This document shows positions 22,931-28,804 of a stretch of DNA of 64,000 bases, piece after piece. The DNA comes from JAIQGF01 sp051006995 (GTDB taxonomy: Bacteria > Acidobacteriota > Terriglobia > Terriglobales > Acidobacteriaceae). The notes under the pieces are model-generated. The model had not been told where the DNA came from and did not search any database. It saw only the letters and a list, made by a program, of their open reading frames with translations. Every line of letters starts with the position of its first letter. Within the stretch, counting starts at the first letter, position 1. The position numbers and the translations under genes were made by a program. The stretch is taken from contig JBPCSQ010000037.1 in NCBI GenBank assembly GCA_051006995.1, positions 62,001-126,000 of the forward strand. Direction: 5' to 3'.

Positions 22931-24319
22931 ATGAAGAGCAAAAGCATGGCGGTGTTCACCCTTCTTGTTGCTGCGAGCACGTTCTCAGCGACGCAGGTGC
23001 TGCCGCGCGAAATGGCAGACAAGATTGATCGCGTGGCCACCGAGACGCTTGCCAAAACCGGGGTGCCGAGCGCTTCGGTCGCCGTGGTGAAGGACGGCCA
23101 CATCGCGTATGTCCATGCCTATGGCGAGGCGAAGCTTGATCCGCGAACACCAGCGGCGCCCAGAATGCGTTACAGCGTCGGCTCGATCACCAAGCAGTTC
23201 ACGGCGGCCGCGATTCTGATGCTGGCCGAGCAGGGCAAGCTCTCGCTGGACGATCCGGTTGCGCGCTGGCTTCCTAACCTGACTCGGGCCAACGAAGTCA
23301 CCATCCGGCAACTGCTCTCGCACACCTCCGGTTATCAGGATTACTGGCCGCAGGATTACGTCATGCCCATGATGCTGGAGCCGGTGACGGCGGAGAAGAT
23401 CCTTGACCTGTTTGCGCGCAAGCCGCTGGACTTCGACCCGGGCACGAAGTGGCAGTACAGCAACACGAATTACGTTATTGCCGGGCTGATCGCGCAAAAG
23501 GCCGGCGGTATGCCGCTGTTCGACATGCTGAAGTCGAAGGTTTTCGCGCCGCTCGAAATGCAAAGCGTCGCCAACATTGACCAGGGGCGGCTAACGAGCA
23601 GCGATCCCACCGGCTACATGCGTTACGCGCTCGGGCCGCTGCGTCCGGCGCCCAAAGAGGGCAAGGGCTGGCTGTTCGCCGCCGGCGAATTGGCGATGGA
23701 GGCGCAGGACCTGGCGAAGTGGGACATCGCGATGATTGAGCAGCGCGTGCTGAAGCCGGCGTCGTACCGCCAGATGGAAACTGAGACGATGCTGAAGAAC
23801 GGCTTGGGGACTGGATACGGGCTGGGAGTGTATGTCTCGCAGGAGGCGGGGCACCGCCGCGTTTCTCACACCGGCGAGGTCTCCGGCTTCACCGCCGCCA
23901 ACGATGTGTACCCCGATGACGCCGCGGCGGTAGTGGTGCTGACCAACCAGGACGCCGCCAGCGCTTCTGGCGCCATCGCCCGAGCCATCGCGCAGGCGCT
24001 GTTCGCCCCGCCGGAAGACATGGCTGCCACCCAGCAGGCGCGCCGGATTTTCGAGGGGTTCCAGCACGGAACCATTGAGCGCGCGCTGTTCACTTCCAAC
24101 GCCAACAGCTATTTTTCCGAGCAGGCGCTGCGAGACTTCGCCGGCAGCCTGGGCCCGTTGGGGACGCCGCAGGAGTTCAAGCAGACGGCGCAGAGCCTGC
24201 GTGGAGGCATGGTCTATCGCCGCTTCCAAGTGAAGTTTCCACAGCACACGCTGGCCGTGACCACCTTCACCATGCCGGATGGCAAGCTGGAGCAGTACCT
24301 GGTGATGGCGCTGGAGTAG
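22931..24319 (+). CDS. Serine hydrolase of the beta-lactamase/class C (penicillin-binding) fold, secreted
   Basis: The protein has 462 residues with a signal peptide. Motifs in order: the SxxK nucleophile in GSITKQF, the YxN motif in QYSNTNYV, and HTG (in the place of KTG) in RVSHTGEVSGF. This is the serine beta-lactamase-like family (esterase EstB, D-aminopeptidase type); antibiotic resistance should not be inferred. A C-terminal domain of about 110 residues follows. The ATG start has GGGAG 6 bases upstream. Its stop is directly followed by the stop of a small minus-strand gene. Confidence 0.9.
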   Translation: MKSKSMAVFTLLVAASTFSATQVLPREMADKIDRVATETLAKTGVPSASVAVVKDGHIAYVHAYGEAKLDPRTPAAPRMRYSVGSITKQFTAAAILMLAEQGKLSLDDPVARWLPNLTRANEVTIRQLLSHTSGYQDYWPQDYVMPMMLEPVTAEKILDLFARKPLDFDPGTKWQYSNTNYVIAGLIAQKAGGMPLFDMLKSKVFAPLEMQSVANIDQGRLTSSDPTGYMRYALGPLRPAPKEGKGWLFAAGELAMEAQDLAKWDIAMIEQRVLKPASYRQMETETMLKNGLGTGYGLGVYVSQEAGHRRVSHTGEVSGFTAANDVYPDDAAAVVVLTNQDAASASGAIARAIAQALFAPPEDMAATQQARRIFEGFQHGTIERALFTSNANSYFSEQALRDFAGSLGPLGTPQEFKQTAQSLRGGMVYRRFQVKFPQHTLAVTTFTMPDGKLEQYLVMALE

Positions 24320-24496
24320 CTACTTCAGAGGATGGGCGCGCGGGCGCTTCCCGTGCATGAGTTCCCGGCAGAGCTCGTGCACGCGCTTTTCGAGCTCGCG
24401 CTGGCGAATGAAGTCGGGCGAACCGCGGCGCATCACCTCGCGCCGCACCCAGTCGAGCGCGTCCACAATTTCGCGGATCGAGGGACTGCGAGTCAT
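24320..24496 (-). CDS. Small basic protein, 58 residues
   Basis: An uninterrupted short frame reads MTRSPSIREIVDALDWVR and continues as an Arg-rich amphipathic helix ending in RPRAHPLK. Nothing else covers this interval. Codon use looks like neighbouring genes. The Shine-Dalgarno is weak (GAGG too close to the ATG). Its stop abuts the stop of the beta-lactamase-like gene. No family recognised; a small DNA- or RNA-binding role is only a guess. Confidence 0.5.
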   Translation of the reverse strand: MTRSPSIREIVDALDWVRREVMRRGSPDFIRQRELEKRVHELCRELMHGKRPRAHPLK

Positions 24497-24518
24497 CGCC
24501 TCATTCTAGCGCCCTGAG

Positions 24519-24534
24519 GTAGGGGGGCCCCTAC
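24519..24534. repeat. Inverted repeat GTAGGGG-GG-CCCCTAC
   Basis: Perfect 7-base arms enclose 2 bases, between the cytochrome c gene end and the small 58-residue gene start. It may be a regulatory site of the small gene; the loop is too short for a terminator. Confidence 0.4.
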
Positions 24535-24555
24535 GGGTGAGCCCGGAAAAGCCTT

Positions 24556-25113
24556 TCAGTGCTGATGCTGATGCTGGTGAGTGCCAGGTGAATGCTGGTG
24601 CTCCTTGCCCTGTCCCGACTCCATCTCCTTGTGCTGCTCCTCTTCTTCCTTGAACACGTCGGGAATGCCCAAGCTGCCCTTTTGCGGCAGATGGCGCATG
24701 TAGCGAACGATCTTCCACATCTCGTCGTCTTCCAAAATGCCCTTCCACGACGGCATGCCCGAAGGGTTGATTCCGTTCACCAGGATCCAGTGCAACTGGC
24801 CATCGGTGAAGTCTTGCACCGCCTTGGATTTCAGGTCGGCGACCGGCGGAGACATCTGCTGGGCGAAAGGCACGCCCGTGTTCTGGCCATCGAGTCCGTG
24901 ACAAATCTGGCAGTGATGGCCGAAGTGTCCCTTGCCCTCTTCAATATTGGCTTGGGTATCGGGGAAGGGATTTTTATCATCCTTGCCGCCGATGGTGATC
25001 TTTTGCTTCAACTCGGTCATCACCTTCTGCTCGACCGAGCCCGGCTGGCTGACCTTGCAAGAGCACAGAGCAGCCACCATCAAAAGCATTGCCGCCGCAG
25101 CAACGTTCTTCAT
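24556..25113 (-). CDS. Cytochrome c lipoprotein with His-rich tail
   Basis: The protein has 185 residues. A lipobox (LCSC) predicts attachment to a membrane. The haem-binding motif CQICH at about residues 69-73 and the Met ligand in SGMPSWKG identify a class I mono-haem cytochrome c. The C terminus is rich in Glu and then His (HQH and HQHQHQH), suggesting metal binding. Electron transfer in the periplasm is the expected role, partners unknown. The c-type maturation genes ccmF/ccmH lie about 8 kb downstream on the opposite strand. Confidence 0.9.
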   Translation of the reverse strand: MKNVAAAAMLLMVAALCSCKVSQPGSVEQKVMTELKQKITIGGKDDKNPFPDTQANIEEGKGHFGHHCQICHGLDGQNTGVPFAQQMSPPVADLKSKAVQDFTDGQLHWILVNGINPSGMPSWKGILEDDEMWKIVRYMRHLPQKGSLGIPDVFKEEEEQHKEMESGQGKEHQHSPGTHQHQHQH

Positions 25114-25260
25114 CGGATCCCCCCTGAGATATCGGCTGGATGTATTGAGTTACTTCGGTCGCCCTTAGTTACATGGCGATGGGCGCGGTCTTTGGAATAG
25201 CATTTTAAGGCGGGGGAGCTAGCGTCACCGATAGATAAATTGGGCGTTAGTAGAAAGTGT

Positions 25261-25335
25261 TGGTAGCGCTACCGGGAATCGAACCCGGGTTTGAAGATTG
25301 AGAATCTTCCGTCCTAACCCCTAGACGATAGCGCC
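25261..25335 (-). tRNA. tRNA-Glu (anticodon CUC)
   Basis: On the minus strand the cloverleaf reads GGCGCTA for the 5' acceptor strand, anticodon arm GAAGA-TTCTCAA-TCTTC, T arm CCGGG-TTCGATT-CCCGG and TAGCGCT for the 3' acceptor strand, with CCA encoded. The first pair is G-U, as in many tRNA-Glu. Confidence 0.97.
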
Positions 25336-25483
25336 ACGGGCGCGCCAACCGCGCGCATCGCGGGTGGGCTTGCCTTTAGATTGTAGCAAGAAGAGGGGAT
25401 GAGCGTCAGCAGGGCGAAATTGGCGGTGCACGCTCGGGCAGTGCTTCTGCATCTCAATTCAGTGGCACTGGCGAGGTGATCTG

Positions 25484-25915
25484 GTGAACAAGCGAGTGAC
25501 TCAAGTTGGGGTGTCCCTGCTCGGTGGCCTCGTGGTGTTCATCGCGGGGATTTCCGTGGATGTGGCGCTGCTGCCACATGACCGCACCGCGATCGTGCAC
25601 GAGCTGATTGCCAACACCATTACCGCGCTGATCGCGGTGGTGATTGCGCTGGCCATCCAGTTGCGGTATGAGGAGCGGTATTATCGCTTCGCGGTGGAGC
25701 GGGCCGCCAGCATGGCCGAGCTGAACCATAACGTGCGGAATGCGGTGTTTCCACTTTGCCTGGCGGTGCAGCGCTCCGGAGATGCGGAATCGGACCGCCT
25801 GGCGCGCGAATCCATGGCGCGGCTGGATATCGCACTGCGCGATGCCGCCGTGGACGCCTACAGCGGCAAAGTACAATACGCAGTGAAGCCGGCCGGGCGC
25901 GCGATTGCGGCTTGA
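25484..25915 (+). CDS. Membrane protein with two helices and a soluble C-terminal domain
   Basis: The protein has 143 residues, start GTG with GAGG 7 bases upstream. Two membrane segments lie at residues about 8-27 and 40-60; the remaining 80 residues are helical and cytoplasmic (AERAASMAELNHNVRNAV-type). The ELNHNVRNA stretch recalls the dimerisation helix of histidine kinases, where NHELRNP is the H-box type; no ATPase domain follows. A terminator follows 10 bases after the stop. Function unknown. Confidence 0.7.
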   Translation: MNKRVTQVGVSLLGGLVVFIAGISVDVALLPHDRTAIVHELIANTITALIAVVIALAIQLRYEERYYRFAVERAASMAELNHNVRNAVFPLCLAVQRSGDAESDRLARESMARLDIALRDAAVDAYSGKVQYAVKPAGRAIAA

Positions 25916-25924
25916 CCGGTAAAG

Positions 25925-25946
25925 AGCCGCATCCAGAGCGGCTTTT
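25925..25946 (+). terminator. Intrinsic terminator
   Basis: AGCCGC and GCGGCT form a stem around a 7-base loop and TTTT follows, directly after the two-helix membrane protein gene. Confidence 0.65.
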
Positions 25947-25954
25947 GGCCACAC

Positions 25955-25983
25955 TTGACAACCTTTCCCGGCGGTAGCAGAAT
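25955..25983 (+). promoter_or_regulatory. Candidate promoter of imuA-imuB-dnaE2
   Basis: TTGACA is followed after 17 bases by CAGAAT, which matches TATAAT at four positions. It lies about 100 bases before the imuA start. I found no clear LexA-type inverted repeat around it, although such cassettes are usually SOS-controlled. Confidence 0.45.
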
Positions 25984-26080
25984 CCATCCAGTAGGCGAAT
26001 AAAAAGCGAAAGCAGCTCCGCCTCGCTTGCCCGAAGCGGCCGCCCAGCTTTCGCCCTTCCCGCCCATTCCCGAGGTCATC

Positions 26081-26956
26081 ATGAGCGCTGCCCGCGTACC
26101 CGTCTCTTTGGAAGAAGTTTCACGTTTCTCGTTTCACGTTTCTCGTGGGCATGAAAGCGCATTGCATCTCCCACGAATCGTTCCTGCGTCGTCTCTTGAA
26201 GACCGGCCCCAGCCCGCGGTGGTGCTCACTGGGATTGAGGAGCTGGACGCGCTCACCGGAGGCCTGCCGCGCGGCGCGTTGAGCGAAATCTGCGGGCCGG
26301 CATCGTCGGGCCGCAGCAGCGTCCTGCTGGCGCTGATGTCGGCCATGACGCGCAACCATGAATTCTGTGCGCTGGTGGACGCCAGCGACAGCTTCGATCC
26401 GCAGTCGGCGGCAGCCGCGGGCGTGGACCTTCGCCGAGTGCTTTGGATACGGTGCTCGAAAAAGTCGGTGGTCGAAGGTAGAAGGTCGATGGCAATTATC
26501 GGAAAAAACGCGGCCCTAGGCCATCGGCCGTCGGCCATCGACTCTGTGGAGCAAGCCCTGAAGGCGACAGATCTTCTTTTACAAGGCGGCGGATTCGGGC
26601 TGGTGGTGGTGGATCTGGCAGACATTCCGGCGGCTGCTGCGCGGCGAATCCCGCTGACCTCGTGGTTCCGCTTCCGCCGCGCGGTGGAGCACACGCCGGC
26701 GGTGCTGGCCATGCTGGAGCAGGAACCGTACGCGAAAACATGCGCTTCGGTAGTGCTGAAGCTCTCAGCTATCAGCTCTCAGTTTTCAGCCAGGCTGCAG
26801 GCTGCAGGCTGCGGGCTTCAGGAAAACCAGCCGGCGCACGCAAAGGTTTTGGGCGGCTTGCGTATTACGGCGGAAGTCGTGCGCTCGGCCGCACAAGGGA
26901 AAAAACCGGCACGTTCAACGGCAGTGTGGAAAAGCAGAACTGCCTGGGCTGGATAG
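26081..26956 (+). CDS. imuA: ImuA-like RecA-fold protein (translesion synthesis accessory)
   Basis: The protein has 291 residues. A RecA-like fold is shown by the nucleotide-binding loop CGPASSGRSS (about residues 68-77), the Walker-B-like GLVVVDLADIP and the segment VLTGIEELDALTGGLPRG that precedes the loop in the family. ImuA (also called SulA-like/ImuA') works with ImuB and DnaE2 in mutagenic lesion bypass. It is first in the cassette with imuB 28 bases later. Three word-repeat inserts are in frame: near residues 13-22, 131-154 and 227-248. They make the protein longer than usual. The ATG has CGAGG 5 bases upstream. Confidence 0.88.
   Translation: MSAARVPVSLEEVSRFSFHVSRGHESALHLPRIVPASSLEDRPQPAVVLTGIEELDALTGGLPRGALSEICGPASSGRSSVLLALMSAMTRNHEFCALVDASDSFDPQSAAAAGVDLRRVLWIRCSKKSVVEGRRSMAIIGKNAALGHRPSAIDSVEQALKATDLLLQGGGFGLVVVDLADIPAAAARRIPLTSWFRFRRAVEHTPAVLAMLEQEPYAKTCASVVLKLSAISSQFSARLQAAGCGLQENQPAHAKVLGGLRITAEVVRSAAQGKKPARSTAVWKSRTAWAG
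26117..26144. repeat. Tandem GTTTCACGTTTCTC (x2) inside imuA
   Basis: Two exact tandem copies of a 14-base unit encode SRFSFHVSR in the N-terminal part of ImuA. The core GTTTCACGTTTC is the same word that builds two elements in dnaE2. Confidence 0.85.
26471..26542. repeat. Palindromic word element inside imuA (GTCGAAGG/GGCCATCG type)
   Basis: A 23-base left arm (26471-26493) and a 23-base right arm (26520-26542) are inverted copies with four mismatches around a 26-base loop. The frame of imuA passes through uninterrupted. Confidence 0.85.
26760..26822. repeat. Composite word element inside imuA (CTCTCAG and AGGCTGC words)
   Basis: The left half is AGCTCTCAGCTATCAGCTC and degenerate copies; the right half is three copies of AGGCTGC. 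The left half matches one arm of the element before the tautomerase gene (58301-58322, other strand) at about 26 of 31 positions. The right-half word recurs in ccmH, after the 37.6 kb gene and before ndk. Confidence 0.85.
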
Positions 26957-26962
26957 TTTTTC

Positions 26963-26984
26963 TGGAGCCTGGAGCCTGCAGCCT
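26963..26984. repeat. Word repeat TGGAGCC/TGCAGCC directly before imuB
   Basis: Three tandem copies of the word TGSAGCC end exactly at the imuB start codon. GGAG within the repeat is the only Shine-Dalgarno-like sequence there. Confidence 0.75.
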
Positions 26985-28736
26985 ATGTTTGCTGCGATTT
27001 ACATTCCGGATTTTCCCGTGGAGGCGATCGTGCGCGCCGAGCCGCCGTTGCGCGAACACGCAGTCGCCGTGATCGAAGGCATGCCCCCGCTGGTGCACGT
27101 CGTCGCGGTGAACGAAAAAGCGGCGGATGCTGGTGTCGAACCCGGCATGACGAAATTGCAGGCGGAAGAGCGGCTGAGCGCACGCGAGCGCTCGTCGGAG
27201 CGGGAGGCGGCGGCGCACGCAGCGCTGCTGGACTGTGCCTGCGGATTTTCGCCGCGCGTGGAAGATACGGCAGCGGACACAGTGCTGTTGGATGTGGGCG
27301 GCCTGGAACGAATCTTCGGGCCGCCGGCCAAGCTCGCGCGCGACATCGCCCGGCGCTGCTCGGAACTTGGCCTGGAGGCCAATGTCGCCGTGGCCTCCAA
27401 TGCGGACACGGCCATGCTGGCAGCGCGCGGCTTCCCCGGCGTCACAGTGATTCCCCCGGGCAAAGAAGCGGAGCGGCTGGGAGAGCTGGCGGTGGATGTT
27501 CTGTGTGGCGCACGCGCCCCCGCGTGTGCTGAGTCCCAGACAGGCGAGGGCGCCTCTGCCACACAATCACTGGAACTACTCGACACGCTGGAGCGTTGGG
27601 GCGTGCGCAACTTACGCGCGCTGGCGGCGCTTCCCGAGGTCGCGCTGAGCGAGCGGCTGGGCCAGGAGGGATTGCGCTTGCAGAAGCTGGCGCGGGGCGC
27701 GACCCCGCGTCCGCTGGTGGTGGCCGAGCCGCCGCTGCGCTTTGAAGAGGCCATGGAACTGGAGTACCCGGTGGACCTGCTGGAGCCGCTATCGTTCCTG
27801 CTGAACCGCATGCTGGAGCAGTTGTGCGCGCGGCTGGCGGCGCGCGCGCTGGCGACGAATGAGATCAGGCTCAAATTTGTATTGGAAATCACGGAGGCTT
27901 GCCAGATTGCTGAATTGTCGAACTGCGGAATTGAAGAAAATGACGCCACAAACAATTCGGCAATTCCACAATTCGGCAATTCCGCAGTTTTTACGCGCAC
28001 GCTCCGCCTGCCAGTTCCGATGCTTGATGCCAAGGTCTTTCTCAAGCTCATCCAACTGGATTTGCAGGCCAACCCGCCACAGGCGCCGGTGACCAAGATC
28101 TGGGTGGCCGCCGAACCTGCCGAACCGCGGCGGGCCCAGGACGGGCTGTTCGTTCCCGCGGCGCCCGACCCGGAGCGGCTGGAGTTGACCATTGCAAGAA
28201 TCAATAAGGTCGTAGTACCCCCTGACGAAAAGAATTGCCGATTTCCAGGCGACTCTTCGCGGAATCAACAATCGTTCAGCGACAATCAGAAATGCATTTC
28301 GGAGCCGCGCGTGGGTTCTCCCGAAATCCTGGATACACACCGGCGGGATGCGTTTCGCATGCAGCCGTTCAGTGGGGCGGGTGCAGTGGCCCGTAGTGCG
28401 AAGCGTGTGGCCCGGGTCTCCGAGCCGGGTACGCGGGTCGAAGACCCGCGCCACTCCGTCACCGCGCTGCGCGTCTTTCGTCCGCCATTGGTGGTAACCA
28501 TTACTCTGCGTGACGCGCGCCCCGCGCACTTCGCCTGTCCGGATCGTCCGGCGTGGCGCGGCAGCATCGTCTGGTGCGCGGGCCCATGGCGCTCTTCCGG
28601 TGAATGGTGGACCGAGCAGGTATGGTCGCGCGCGGAATGGGACATCGCGGTGCAGAATGAGGAGGGGGTGGCGGTGTATCGCGTGTTTCGCGATGAGATC
28701 GCAGGGAAATGGTTTGTGGAGGGAAGTTATGACTGA
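26985..28736 (+). CDS. imuB: ImuB, inactive Y-family polymerase homologue
   Basis: The protein has 583 residues. It resembles Y-family polymerases but the N-terminal metal-binding Asp motif is replaced (MFAAIYIPDFPVEAIVR), as expected for ImuB, which acts as a scaffold linking DnaE2, ImuA and the sliding clamp. Recognisable blocks are LLDVGGLERIFG, the helix-hairpin region ERWGVRNLRALAALPE, GSPEILDTHRRDAFRM and the C-terminal WCAGPWRSSGEWW. Three in-frame inserts relative to the usual family are visible: near residues 308-332, about 409-440 and about 470-490. The first and third are word-repeat palindromes. Usual family length is about 500. Confidence 0.9.
   Translation: MFAAIYIPDFPVEAIVRAEPPLREHAVAVIEGMPPLVHVVAVNEKAADAGVEPGMTKLQAEERLSARERSSEREAAAHAALLDCACGFSPRVEDTAADTVLLDVGGLERIFGPPAKLARDIARRCSELGLEANVAVASNADTAMLAARGFPGVTVIPPGKEAERLGELAVDVLCGARAPACAESQTGEGASATQSLELLDTLERWGVRNLRALAALPEVALSERLGQEGLRLQKLARGATPRPLVVAEPPLRFEEAMELEYPVDLLEPLSFLLNRMLEQLCARLAARALATNEIRLKFVLEITEACQIAELSNCGIEENDATNNSAIPQFGNSAVFTRTLRLPVPMLDAKVFLKLIQLDLQANPPQAPVTKIWVAAEPAEPRRAQDGLFVPAAPDPERLELTIARINKVVVPPDEKNCRFPGDSSRNQQSFSDNQKCISEPRVGSPEILDTHRRDAFRMQPFSGAGAVARSAKRVARVSEPGTRVEDPRHSVTALRVFRPPLVVTITLRDARPAHFACPDRPAWRGSIVWCAGPWRSSGEWWTEQVWSRAEWDIAVQNEEGVAVYRVFRDEIAGKWFVEGSYD
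27906..27980. repeat. Palindromic word element inside imuB (GGAATTGCCGAATTG word)
   Basis: Left arm 27906-27933 and right arm 27953-27980 are 28-base inverted copies with four mismatches around a 19-base loop. Each arm is built from three copies of a word like GAATTGCC. It encodes a Cys/Asn-rich insert between KFVLEIT and FTRTLRLP. Confidence 0.9.
28411..28450. repeat. Word element inside imuB (GGGTCTCC/GCCGGGTACGC/GCGGGTCGAAG)
   Basis: Imperfect GGGTC words in tandem end in a perfect 8-base hairpin (CGCGGGTC-GAA-GACCCGCG at 28432-28450). It encodes part of an Arg-rich insert in ImuB. Confidence 0.65.
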
Positions 28737-28749
28737 GGAATCGGGCCCT

Positions 28750-28804
28750 CAGGTGATCGCAAACATTCACAGATCACCCGATCACCTGATGAGCCGATCA
28801 CCCG
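28750..28804. repeat. Word element GATCACCCGATCACC directly before dnaE2
   Basis: CAGGTGATCG (28750-28759) and CGATCACCTG (28779-28788) are a perfect inverted pair. Four copies of GATCACC follow in tandem. The start codon of dnaE2 is the ATG at the end of the last copy (GATCACCCGATG). Confidence 0.85.

Noticed and set aside
22931..24319. Beta-lactamase antibiotic resistance gene
   Set aside because: Motifs SxxK, YxN and HTG are shared by many esterases and peptidases; no sign of true beta-lactamase activity.
25916..26080. LexA/SOS box before imuA
   Set aside because: I found no clear GAAC-N-GTTC or CTGT-N-ACAG inverted repeat; SOS control is only expected from the family.
26985..28736. imuB as a pseudogene of a Y-family polymerase
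   Set aside because: Loss of the catalytic Asp residues is the normal state of ImuB, and the frame is intact through all inserts.
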